Assembly: GCA_027886185.1 (NCBI GenBank)
Contig: WOAB01000317.1
Span: 1,736,001-1,800,000, forward strand
DNA length: 64,000 bases
Origin: Rheum nobile
Taxonomy: Eukaryota > Streptophyta > Magnoliopsida > Caryophyllales > Polygonaceae
Reading direction: 5' to 3'
Positions 47,571 through 58,116 of the stretch are shown piece by piece; the stretch's first letter is position 1, and every line of letters begins with the position of its first letter. A program made the translations under genes and the position numbers. The notes beneath the pieces are model-generated. The model was not told the DNA's origin, made no database searches, and saw nothing but the letters and a program-made list of their open reading frames with translations.

Positions 47571-48725
47571 TGAATTTCTGTTTTCACGGTAATTGAAATT
47601 TTGGAAGCTAGGTAAGTTTCTACCTCTTGTGAACCCATGCCATCAGATGTCTTTTTTGCTTGTTTGGAATTACATGAATTGACTGGGCTTGCTATGGGTG
47701 TCTTCCGGTCCTTGTTTTTTGTGCAAAGGCGAATGCAGAGAGGGTTGTACGAAAGTACATGAATCCATTTTATTTGTGGGTGGTAATTTGCTGTGGAATC
47801 TGGTATGCGGTTATACATGTGAGTTCAATATGAAGGGCTATTTAAATGGGTATGTGGGGTCTTCCCAATTGATTTGCAGTTAAAGTGAGGACAACCCAAA
47901 GGATGAGGAGTTGAGGCTGAGAAATTAAACTGTAACAGCCATTTTGATATTGTACAACCTTTAAACTTCTTTCGATTTAAATATAGGTGTAGTGTTGTGT
48001 AACTTTTGATGTTGTACAACCGTTTGACTTGACTCTTTTTCTTTTTCTTTTGGTTAAAAAGTTTATTTTAATTTTTTTTTGAAAAAAAAGAGTTTAATTA
48101 TTACATGGGCATTAATGGTTAAATTTTTTATAGACCTAAAATTGGGTTCGGTCAATTTCTTTTAGCAAACACATTCACACGTGTAGTAGGAGTCTGCACA
48201 TGCATGTATGGCCCAATATCTGATTGCAATTTTTTTGTCTTCTCAAATCATTTGTTGGCCCAATATGTGAGGATAAAACATATTGTTCAGCTCTATTGTG
48301 AATCAGAACAAATGTAGAGATTGAAGTGCAACATTAATGATCGAGGGTAAAAAAACTCAACTTTTATATAACAAAACAATTGTAGAAAATTGAAGTGGAG
48401 CATTAATGAGGGCAAGAAAGCCAACTTTTAAGTAGATATAGATAAATAGATATATGTTTATAAATAGATAGATATAAGGATTTGAGTAACTAATTAATAC
48501 AAACAAAAAATAATGAAAGATAAAATAGTAAAACAAAGTTGTTTAAAAGGGGGTTTGAACCTTAGACCTCTTGTATTATGAGAGTGTCTTTAACCATTGA
48601 GCTATATTAGAAGATTTAATTTGTAATGAAAGATCAACACAAAAATAAGAGATAATTTCTCATATTTATTGGACATTAATTGCACCCTTAGTCTACTTTA
48701 TATATTTATTATAGATAGATAGATT

Positions 48726-48900
48726 CCATACAATTAGTTTTGATTGTATATATATTTGATTAGTTCTAACTTAGTATGTCATCATATTTAACTAGTCATA
48801 TATCAACTATATAAAAACTAGTATTACATAACATATAATTGTCATGTGTAAATTATAAATTTTAAGAGTACCACACATTCTGAAACAACTGAATCAAAAT

Positions 48901-48935
<35 letters not shown>

Positions 48936-49285
48936 CTAGAAAAAATTACAGAGGGATTTAACTATTTTTTATTGACAAGATACTTAAATTAGTTAATAAA
49001 CATCATTCTAATAATATGTATTATCTTACAATTTTTTTTAATTATTATTAGTTTTAAAATAGTTTGTTTTAAAATAAGGAAATGTCATAAATTAAACTAT
49101 ACTTTATATAAATAGATTTAGTCAATTATAAAAAATATTATATTTGACATTAATTATAGAAAAATATTGATTTATTTAAATTATCCAGTTATAATGATAA
49201 TAGTTGTCGATCGCCTTTACTCTGGCGCTTTACCGCTATTTATAAGTGTGCCCCATCTTTCAAAAGTTACTGGTTCCGCCACTGA
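48726..49285. repeat. Dispersed repeat A, copy 2 (uninterrupted)
   Basis: Matches 1-393 plus 5606-5815, without the solo LTR and Copia-1, and so shows the pre-insertion state. It includes a TA microsatellite at 48904-48932. It ends ACTGGTTCCGCCACTG, abutting Copia-3 coding sequence. The complement of that end resembles a hAT terminus. Confidence 0.8.
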
Positions 49286-51661
49286 CTACGCCCATTACTG
49301 GTCCCGGTTACCTTCTGGCGTGCTACCTCATCAACCGAACTCCCACTCATCTCCTCAACAACTGTACACCATACGAAATTCTATTCGGCCGACCTCCCGT
49401 ATACTCACACCTGCGGGTATTTAGATGTCTCTGCTACGCTGCTTGCCAACCACGACCCACTGACAAATTCGCTTCCCGTAGCATCAAGGGCGTATGGCTA
49501 TCCTCCTGGCAAACGAGGTTGGCGCATCTTCGACATTGACACATGCCGCACCTTCATCTCTCGGGATGTCGTCTTCTATGAAGAGACATTCCCCTATGCG
49601 TCACCGCCAATTTCTACGCTAGGGGGAGCTGACAAACCGACACTTGTCCATCCAACTGTATATGACACACCGCCGTCACCACTTCCACTTCAGACGCCTC
49701 AGCCAGCACCACCGTCCTCTCTAGCACAGTCGATTGTTCCCGATCCACCGCCTACAGATACTCGCCGGAGCTCCCGGCTCAGACATACATTCGTATTACT
49801 GCGAGACTATGTCTGTCACACTCTACAAAGTCAAGACCCCCCTCTCTCCACACCCACATCGTCGGCATCCTTAGGTAAGCAATATCATATTGCTAACTAT
49901 GTGTCTTGTAATAAGTTCTCTCTTAACCATGCCAGATTCCTTGCGGCTGTAACTACTGGTCATGAGCCTTCCTCCTTCAAAGAGGTCGTCCAGCATGCTC
50001 ACTGGCGCAAGGCGATGCATTCCGAGATCGCCGCTTTAGAGAGAAATTCAACCTGGGACGTATCCGAGTTGCCTGCAGGGAATAGACCAATTGGGTGCAA
50101 ATGGGTATATCGCATCAAGTATAAGTCGGATGGGTCAATTGAGCGTTATAAGGCTCGTCTCGTCATTCTCGGGAATAGGCGGGTTGAAGGCGTCAATTTC
50201 ACTGATACTTTCGCTCCAGTTGCCAAGCTAGTTACTGTGCGAGTTTTCCTTTTTGTTGATGTTATTTGCGATTGGGAGCTTCATCAGATGGACGTACACA
50301 CGCTTTTCTCCATGGAGATTTAGATGAGGTCGTGTACATGACACCACCTCCTGGCTGCCCTGGCATACCACATGGCCGCGTCTGCAAGCTTCGGAAGTCG
50401 TTATATGGCATGCGTCAGGCTCCCCGAAACTGGTTCTCCAAACTAGCCATTGCTCTGAAAGCTTTCGGGTTTCAGCAAAGCTACGCAGACTACTCTTTGT
50501 TCTCCCTGCATCGCGATGGTAACGTTCTTCATGTTCTCGTCTATGTAGATGACCTAATTATTGTTGGCAATAACTCTGCATCGATCTCTGCCTTTAAGAA
50601 TTATTTGAGCAAGTGCTTCCACATGAAGGATCTTGGCCTTCTCAAGTATTTTCTTGGTCTTGAAATAGCTTGAAATTCCACTGATATTTTCGTTTCTCAA
50701 CGAAATTACGCCCTCGAGATCATAGCTGATACAGGTCTTCTCGGGTCCAAGCCTTGTGATTCGCCAATGGATCCTAATCATCACCTCGCCATGGTCGCTG
50801 GACGGGATCACGACGATGTTGAGGCTTACCGTCGTCTTGTTGGTCGGCTGATCTACTTAACCATCACACGACTGGATTTGTGCTTTGATGTGGTTCATGC
50901 AGAAACCAAAGGAGGAGCAATGGTCTGCCGCTTTGCGCGTGATTCAGTACATCAAGACACACCCTGGCCAAGGTCTACATCTCTCACACCACATCTCCCT
51001 CCGTCTCACGGCCTACTGTGACTCCGATTGGGCAGCATGCCCCCTCACACGTCGCTCCGTCATTGGTTACTTTGTGATGCTCGGACAGTCATCTATCTCC
51101 TGGCGCACAAAGAAGCAACCCACTGTCTCTCGCTCCTCGGCAGAAGCAGAGTATCGCTCCATGGCAGCTACCTGCTGCGAGATTGTATGGTTGCGCTCTC
51201 TCCTGCTATCTCTTGGTTTCCGTCACTCCTCTCCGATTCGTCTGTTTTGTGACAGTCAGGCATCTATCCATATCTCTGCCAATCCTGTCTTTCATGAGCG
51301 GACCAAGCATATAGAGATTGACTGCCATTATGTTCGCGATCTGATTCTTGCAGGCAAGGTCATCACCTCGCACATCTCGACCTCTCAACAGTCTGCAGAC
51401 ATCTACACCAAGGCCCTGGCTAAACCTCATTTCCTTCATCTGTCCTCCAAGTTGGACATTTCAGATCCTCATGCTCCAACTTGAGGAGGAGTATTGGAAT
51501 ATACATTAGATATTGTTGATATTATTTTCATAAATCTATCTTCTATCATATCTTCCATATCTTTATCTATCTTTTAGATTTAAATTATGTAAATATGTAT
51601 AAATCTAGCCCTTTGAGGCCTAATAGGATGATCACAAAATTCTCTCCTATCAATTCTTTCA
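49286..51661 (+). mobile_element. Copia-3, 5'-truncated, decayed
   Basis: Begins abruptly inside integrase at the edge of repeat A: frames read TPYEILFGRPPVYSHLRVF, RPIGCKWVYRIKYKSDGS, LVYVDDLIIVGNN (RT YVDD) and CDSDWAA, SRSSAEAEYRSMA, HIEIDCH (RNase H), stopping at 51484. Breaks include frameshifts near 49320, 49480, 50300 and 50900 and a TGA at 50671 where relatives have Arg. The Trp codon of the QWSAALRV segment is intact here, unlike in Copia-1 and Copia-2. Gag, protease and 5' LTR are missing. Confidence 0.9.
51492..51661 (+). repeat. Copia-3 3' LTR (inferred)
   Basis: Follows the purine tract GAGGAGGAG after the pol stop. It starts TATTGGAATATACATT and ends TTCTTTCA, about 170 bp, similar in size to the LTRs of Copia-1 and -2. 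No partner LTR exists here, so the right edge is inferred. Confidence 0.6.
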
Positions 51662-51794
51662 GTTCTCCCCATGTTCAAATATCTCATAAAATGAACAGAA
51701 CGATGCATGCATCTGCTATGCTTTATCAGGAACGCTTTTAGGTATAGCCTCAGTTTTTTAGTCCATATCAAAATACCTGCAACCTATAATATTC

Positions 51795-52165
51795 GGCGCA
51801 AAACCGCGCAATTGCTTTTTTTTAGCCGTGCACTTCCCCATGGGCGGCTCGACATGCCGCCGAGAAAACCCGAGTTCCATGGGCGGCTCTACGAGCCGCC
51901 CATGATGGGTTCAGTTTAAGGATTTTTTTTTGAAATAAATAAAAATGTGTTTTTAAAAACCGGTTCATTGAAACCGGGGTTGTGGGCGGCATTTCGTGCC
52001 GCCCAAGAAACTGGGTCAGTGAACCAGGTTTTTTGGGGGGACAAGGTTCATAGACGGCACTTTCTGCCGCCCAGGGTTCATGGACGGCACGTGGTGCCGC
52101 CCAGTGAGTATACGTTTCACTCCCAACGGTCGATGTGGGCTGTACGTAGGGCCGCCCAGTACAGG
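51795..52165 (+). repeat. Left TIR of the MULE with 21-bp palindromes
   Basis: About six modules of the form GGGCGGC-N7-GCCGCCC, e.g. near 51880, 51985, 52054 and 52084, spaced some 30-100 bp apart and separated by AACCGGTT-like and AT-rich DNA. The terminal block matches the end of 57106. Confidence 0.85.
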
Positions 52166-52175
52166 TGTAGCCGGC

Positions 52176-52183
52176 TATATAAA
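52176..52183 (+). promoter_or_regulatory. TATA box of the MULE transposase
   Basis: TATATAAA just inside the left TIR, 56 bp before the first ATG. Confidence 0.55.
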
Positions 52184-52238
52184 TTAGGGATGGTGGTATT
52201 GTATTGTATCCAAATCTAGAAACTCATTTTCATAATAA

Positions 52239-55200
52239 ATGTCATCGTCAAGCGGTTCTGGTTGGAGGGGATTGTCGGAGTCCTCTTCGAGCGCTAACAC
52301 ATCTGTAGATGATGAGGGTGATTTGCAGGCGCCAATTTCTCCCGAGTACTTCAAGGTATGTAATATTGTAATTTTTACTGTATAAAATAATTAGATCTTA
52401 AATGTACTTAGTCTTTGAAATATTAAACTGTTTTGAAATAATATTTAATTTGTTGATATTAGTTTTTAGAAATTTAATTATTAATTAGTCTCTAATGTGG
52501 TAATTTTTGTATATAAATAGGGTGATTCTAGTGATGATGGATTTATAGCTATCGACTTCTCATCCCATTTTACTACTACTGAGATATTTCCTAGTAAGGA
52601 ATGATTGAGAGATTGGGTGCAAAGGATAGGTTTTAGTCTTTTTATGGTGATCACTACTAAATCATCAAATCCTAAAAAGATTATACTTCACTGTGAGAGA
52701 TCCGGGTTACCTAGGTCCGGCAAGAAGAAGGTGGTAGTCGATGGTATAAAGGTCAGCCCAATACGAGTGAATAAAACTAGGTCAAAAAAGAAGGGTTGTC
52801 CCTTTTTGCTGCATGGTACTTTTAGGGAAGGAAATGTTATTAGAGATCCTGGGTGGACCTTATCGGTTGTTAGTGGATCCCATAACCATATGCTTTCTAC
52901 CACCTTGACCGGCCATGCATTTGCTACCCGACTTACGAAGGAGCAGCGTAGGAAAGTGATGATTGATACTGCGGCGGGTGCAAGACCCAAGGTTATTTCT
53001 ACACAGCTTAGGAATGAATATTCGAGTGCAACGAGTTCGAGGAATCAGGTGTACACTGTTAGGGCTAAGGAGAGGTTGAAATCCCTGGGCAATCTGAATG
53101 TGACACAATGGTCATTGGGATTTTTGAATGAGAAAGGCTATTTGTTGGACACTGCTACTAAGACGAGGGAAGATGGGAAGGAGGTTTTGGCGTGCTTGTT
53201 TATTTCTCATCCAGACGCTCGACATTTGTTGTGCATGTTTCCTAATGTCGTCATTATGGATTCGACCTATAAAACCAACAGGTAAACCTTAGTCTTTTTT
53301 GTATTATGTGTAGATAATGGTATTTTCTGCGGGTTTTAATTTTTGTGTGTGTTGCATTTATAGGTACGGTATGCCTCTGTTCCAGATTGTTGGGTTTACT
53401 TGCACCAACTACACATATTGCATTGCTCTTGTGTTCATGGAAAGGGAGACGACAAACCACTATGCATGGGCGCTTAGACGATTGAAGTGGTTGTACGGGG
53501 AGAAAAATCCCGTATGTATCATGTCTGATCGAGAGCTAGGACTGATCAAGGCTGCCAAACTGGTGTTTCCGAAGGTTCGTCATCACTTGTGTCAGGTCCA
53601 TGTAGACCGTAATGTGAAGGCATATGCTAAGACGATGAAGATTGACGAGAATAAATTCTCGGGAAGTGTTCGTCGGGTGATGAGGTCTCACACAAAGGAG
53701 GAGTACAGAGAGCGGCTTGCTCACTTTAAGGGGATATGGAGTGAAGGCTTGGTGCGATATGTGGAGCAAACTTGGTTTAATGAGCATAAGAAGAAGCTGG
53801 TTGCGGCATGGTGTGATGATGTTCTCCATTTTGCCACAAGAACATCAAACAGGTAACTTTCATACAAACATTTGCAATCAAATTGGGTTATAAAATTTAT
53901 TTAGTTAATTGTATACGAATATATTATTTTCAGGGTTGAGGGTCATCACTCTATGCTTAAGGACATGATTGAGACATCCGTCGGAGGGTTCGACACACTT
54001 GTGCAGCACATCGACAACATGTTTGTTGATCAGCATCGGAAGATCCGATATGAGATGACCAGGAACTGCACTGCCTTTCCCATGGAGATAGTGAAAGGCC
54101 CTGAGTGGTTTAAGGTGTTCTTCAAGCGCATCCTTGAAAAGTGCTCTGAAAAATGCCTGAGGATGTTGTATGCCCAAGCTGTGTTAGCAAATGAGGGGAA
54201 AATTGGGAACAAATGTGCTGATTTTTGGTGGAGGTCCACACTGGGGCTGCCTTGCCCACACACAATTAATGTCTATGTGGAGACGGGTTATCCGTTAGTG
54301 CCTGAAGAGGTTGATATTTTCTGGAAGCAGATCCGATGGGAAGGGGTGGATGCTAAGGATCTTGATGTCGATGATGGTGTTTCACTGACAGCGGACAATG
54401 TCACGGCGGATGACTTCGTTGAAGAGTACTTATGTGGGACAGTTGAGGGATTTGATTTGAAGAAGATGGCGGAAAAGTGGCGTGAGTCAAAGGACCCTAC
54501 ATCGTGCGATATTCAAGACCCGCCACGTGGTGAGACCAAGAAGGGGAGGCCTAGGATGAATGCGAGAAAGACCGGTACGAAGAGGAAAATGTGTTGGGAC
54601 GAGCATGTGGATGCAAACATGAAGAAGGAGAAGCAGAAGATGGAGGATGAGGAGATGCGAGTGGATGAGGAGGATGAGCCTGTAGAGAAAGAGACGACCA
54701 ATGTGAAATCGTCCGTTGGATCCCCGGGATCGAAAGGATGCCTTTCTAGCGGACGACCTCACAGTGGAGTTTCAACAGCAAAGGGGAGTGTCACTAAACC
54801 TGCAAAGCCGAAATTTGCTTCAACCAAGTCCAAGTCGGGTTCAAACAAGCCGGTCAAGTATCTCGGCTTCAACTGGGGGCACGAGAATATTGATCATTTC
54901 ATGCTCGCCTACATTTCTGGAGTTCAAAATGTCAAAGGTGATGGTCATTGTGGGTTCCGTTCTCTTGCCGTTTTGCTGTGTCGCCAAGAAGACGAGTACA
55001 TTGATGTCCGGTTAGGGCTTTCGAAGCACGTCCAAGCACATGGAGCGAACTACGTAGCGATTCTTGCGGGGGAAGCGTTGACGTTGGAAGAATTTGTTAG
55101 GAAATTGAATTATATTCCTTCACCGTGTACGGCAAACTTCTGGTGTATAATGCCTATTACTGGGTTGGCGTTTGCAACGGAACACCAAGTGGCTGTTGTT

Positions 55201-55531
55201 GTCTTATCATGGTTCGGACCGCACACATGTCTTCCATTGTGGGCCCCCCCCCGGGTGCCGAGCCTCCGACAAAGGTTTATGCGATAGCACATGTAGGCAG
55301 GAGAGACCATTACGTACCGGTACGTGGAGTCCTACTCTCTCGTATTTACTTATTCTTTCATAATTTTTTTAGTAATTGTATTGTTTACGTGTACAGATTT
55401 GGCTTGTTAATGACCATTGTCCCATTCCACCGCCTCCAAGACAGTGACACATTTACAAGGATCCAAGTGTTGATGGATGGGATAGTCATGAGCGCTTCAA
55501 GGATAGGTTCAAGAATTATGTAGAGGAGTGA
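52239..55531 (+). pseudogene. MULE transposase fused to OTU-like cysteine protease
   Basis: Exons: 52239-52355, 52521-53281, 53364-53852, 53934-55319 and 55397-55531, with GT-AG introns in matching phases. The first exon is Ser-rich and acidic. Next is the FAR1/MuDR-type zinc-binding region (LHCERSG, GCPFLLHGTF, GSHNH). The MULE DDE core has Asp in VVIMDSTYKTN, Asp in IMSDRELGLIKA, CQVHVDRNV, and a likely Glu in YVEQTWFN. A SWIM-like LGLPCPHTI and an AT-hook-like KKGRPRM follow. The C-terminal OTU domain has GDGHCGFRSLA (Asp and Cys) near 54937 and RRDHYVPV (catalytic His) near 55300. Defects are TGA at 52602-52604, a frame slip at the C9 run 55244-55252, and TGA at 55445. OTU enzymes cleave ubiquitin-type linkages; the role here is unknown. 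Confidence 0.9.
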
Positions 55532-55790
55532 GCATATCATGGGCGACCTGACATACTTACCTAGGTTTTTTGGATTGTAATCGACTTTATATATGATATT
55601 GTATTTCCTTTTGTGTGAAAGTTTGATTGAGATTGATCGTATATTGTGTTTTTAATCATTTGTTTTTGAGAATTGAAAAAAATCGGGAAAATGCTATACG
55701 AGACAACAATATTACTAATCATTAACAAAAACACGTTCACGAAAACATTAAAGCGTACACTAGTTTAACATGAAACATAAAAAAAGCTAT

Positions 55791-56249
55791 CTAATCTCCG
55801 TCCGAATCGGCCTCCCCGCCATCATCATAATTGCCGTTGTCCACCACAGATTCCGAATCTTCTAAAAGACCGGGGATATGGCGTCTCGGGTGTATAGACT
55901 CTGTGTAAATGGGAACTGGAATACCAGGTCTGTAAATAGCCATAATTTTAGCTATCTGATCCTCGTGTACCACCTCACAGAGTCGTGGAGGATCCACGCC
56001 TGCTGGAAAGTAAAAAATCCGACCAGGGGAAACCCCGTCTCCAGGCTCGAGATGGTAAAATAACGCCAAGTACAAGAAGAAACCTAATGACAACCCCCCC
56101 TCTCCAGGCTCGAGATCCCCCATCCGCAACGTGCGGACCTCGCCACCTTCGTAGCCATGGAAAAACATGTCCATTCCACTTCGTTGGCGTATCATTCGAT
56201 TGTAGGTGATTCGCCCATTTTCGTAAACTTCGAGAACCAAAGGCGCCAT
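55791..56249 (-). CDS. Second MULE ORF, 152 aa, unknown function
   Basis: An uninterrupted frame from ATG 56249 to the stop at 55791. It starts MAPLVLEVYENGRITYNRMI, has a Gly-rich middle (MFFHGYEGGEVRTL, LEPGEGGLSLGFFLYLALFY) and ends in an Asp/Glu/Gly-rich acidic tail. No intron or known domain was recognised. It reads toward the transposase and starts just inside the right TIR. By position it corresponds to mudrB of MuDR, but no sequence similarity to MURB can be claimed. Intactness beside a broken transposase suggests recent activity or selection. Confidence 0.72.
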   Translation of the reverse strand: MAPLVLEVYENGRITYNRMIRQRSGMDMFFHGYEGGEVRTLRMGDLEPGEGGLSLGFFLYLALFYHLEPGDGVSPGRIFYFPAGVDPPRLCEVVHEDQIAKIMAIYRPGIPVPIYTESIHPRRHIPGLLEDSESVVDNGNYDDGGEADSDGD

Positions 56250-56321
56250 TACCTTAAATAGAACCGAAGAAAAGTTTGTGAGGAGTGGAAATTGTGTGTA
56301 TTTCGAGGGATTTTGGGGCCG

Positions 56322-56329
56322 TATTTATA
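56322..56329 (-). promoter_or_regulatory. TATA box of the second MULE ORF
   Basis: TATAAATA on the minus strand, 73 bp before ATG 56249 and immediately inside the right TIR, mirroring the transposase promoter. Confidence 0.5.
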
Positions 56330-56337
56330 GATAGGAC

Positions 56338-57106
56338 CGTTGTGGGCGGCCCACAGAGCAGCCCATGAGGGTACTGGGCGGCACTGTGTGCCGCCCATAG
56401 GCATCTTGGGCGGCACACAGTGCCGCCCATATCATTTCATCCCCATAACTCCGATGTACAGCCTATGGGCGGCACACAGTGCCGCCCATTGGCCGCCGCC
56501 GCCGCCAACGTCGAATCGGCCGTCGATTCTGGTACATCGCCGCCGTCTCCGCCAAGAACTCCCGTCGCAGCCATCTGATTTTCCGTCCGTTCTTCCTCCG
56601 CCAAGAACTCCCATATGTCGTCAACCGAAAATTCGCCACCGGGATCCATTTTCGCTCTCGAACTCTGGAAATCGCGATCGGAGAAGACGACCCTGGGCGG
56701 CTTTTAATAACGCCGAGAAGACGACCCTGGGCGGCAAGCTGTGCCGCCCACGTTTCAATTTCAAATTCGCCCTTTGGCGGGAAGCTGTGCCGCCCACAAT
56801 TTTGGGTTTACACTTGGCGGCTTAACGTGCCGCCGAGTTTTAACCCGGTTTCCAGAAAATCATAATTTTAATTTTAAAATAAATAAATTAAATTACAAAA
56901 CCGGGTTCTACAAAAACCTAAAAATCTGGGCGGCAATATGTGCCGCCCAGGTACAAATCGGGTTCATAAAAAACCGGTTTGCATGTGCGGCATTAGGTGC
57001 CGCCCATGTGCAAACCGGGTTTTTGGAAGGGTATTCTGGGCGGCATGTAGAGCCACCCAGGAAAAAGTGCGCAGCTAAAAAAAATCGACTGTGCGGTTTA
57101 TCGGCC
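56338..57106 (-). repeat. Right TIR of the MULE with 21-bp palindromes
   Basis: About ten modules, including three close copies near 56378, 56407 and 56465 (GGGCGGCAC-ACA-GTGCCGCCC in two of them), others near 56930 and 56990, and degenerate ones. It is longer than the left TIR, so modules have expanded on this side. A GC-rich segment at 56490-56700 contains Pro/Arg-rich frames that are not convincing genes. Confidence 0.85.
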
Positions 57107-57115
57107 ATAATATTC

Positions 57116-57859
57116 TGTAAACTGTATTTTACTGGTGTGATACATATACATTTCACTATTGTGATATACACCAAAACTTACGAAGTATAATGATGGGACT
57201 AGCTACACCATCAATATTTTTTTTATTACTTTTGTAAGTTTGTTATACGTGTAATTTTATTGCCAAATTTTCTTAGTTTACACGATAACACGAAGAGTTC
57301 AATTTCTCCCTTCTTTGTGACGGGCACATGCCTGAATAAGGGGGAAAATTATCATTTTTTTCCAACCCGAGAAAGAAAAAAAAAACACATTATACCAACA
57401 ATAAATAGGCCCCATCAAAAAAATGAACAATAAATAGGCCCATAATTTATATTTTGGGCTGGTCATTTATCAACTTAGGCTTTTTTGGGCCTTTTCTTTT
57501 GTGTTTTTTTTTATAAAGATCAAGGCCCATTAAAGCTCATAGGTATTTATGACCAAAAAAAGGTCGATAGATTCATAGATTTGGGTTTCCGTGCGAAATG
57601 CGAAGCAATCTCGGCCGTACGTTTTTTTTTTTTTTTTCAACATTTTTTTTTCTCATTTTCGTCCCGTGATCATTCTGGAAAAGCCTATATAGAAGGTTCA
57701 CGAATAAGCACTAGATGTTTATTTATTTGTACATTCACGTTCACAAATAAGCACTGAATGTTCAAAGACATGTGTTGGAACATTATCATGTTATACGTGA
57801 ACTTATACGGCACATACAATGAACATATAGTACTTATATGTGAACGTTAATAATTGTCT
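57116..57859. other. Intergenic stretch with a degenerate repeat copy
   Basis: No genes. 57585-57685 (CGTGCGAAATGCGAAG, then TGATCATTCTGGAA) is a degraded third copy of the repeat seen at 62843-63110. Several GAACATT/GTTCACG short motifs follow. Confidence 0.4.
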
Positions 57860-58116
57860 ATTCCAGAACGATCAGAGACAATAAAAAAAAATTTGTTTAT
57901 CGAAAAAAAAATCGTCATATTTACGGTTATGCCACCGCGTCACTATTCACTATCCCCCCTCTTTTTTTAACAGTACAGTGCCCTTGAATATTACCCCCCA
58001 GATAATGAACATTACCGCTCAGAAAATGAACATGTGGTGTCTATTTATGAACTCGAATGAACGCGATCGTTTCACATTTCGCATGATAAGCATATTTCGC
58101 ACGTGAAACGGACTCT
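57860..58116 (+). repeat. Inverted repeat pair, left copy
   Basis: Starts ATTCCAGAACGATCAGAGAC and ends CGGACTCTA. Its reverse complement is 62843-63110 with high similarity. It could be one end of a 5.25-kb unit or an independent repeat insertion. Confidence 0.8.

Larger units (their letters stand above)
38198..48442 (-). mobile_element. Possible second Helitron-like element
   Basis: CTAG at 38198-38201 is followed on the plus strand by AAATCTAAGCCCGTGCGAAA, the complement of a Helitron 3' end, and is preceded by A. On the right, the minus strand from 48442 reads TCTATATCTACTTAAAAG, a Helitron-like 5' start with T following on the plus strand. If paired they define a 10.2-kb element into which the 40414 MITE and the 41470-45675 MULE inserted. 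The pairing is conjecture; a second Helitron-like 3' end lies at 40832. Confidence 0.3.
51795..57106 (+). mobile_element. Near-complete Mutator-like element with transposase-OTU gene
   Basis: An exact 9-bp duplication ATAATATTC (51786-51794 and 57107-57115) brackets 5312 bp. The ends, GGCGCAAAACCGCGCA and, on the other strand, GGCCGATAAACCGCACAG, then share TTTTTTTTAGC and GCACTT. Long GGGCGGC-rich TIRs lie on each side. Between them are a spliced transposase gene reading inward from the left and a 152-codon ORF reading inward from the right, each with a TATA box at its TIR edge. This convergent two-gene plan is that of maize MuDR. The transposase carries two stops and a frameshift, so this copy is probably inactive though recently intact. 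Confidence 0.94.

Noticed and set aside
56340..57190. Pro/Arg-rich frames in the right MULE TIR
   Set aside because: They overlap the palindromic TIR modules on both strands and have no start or domain support.
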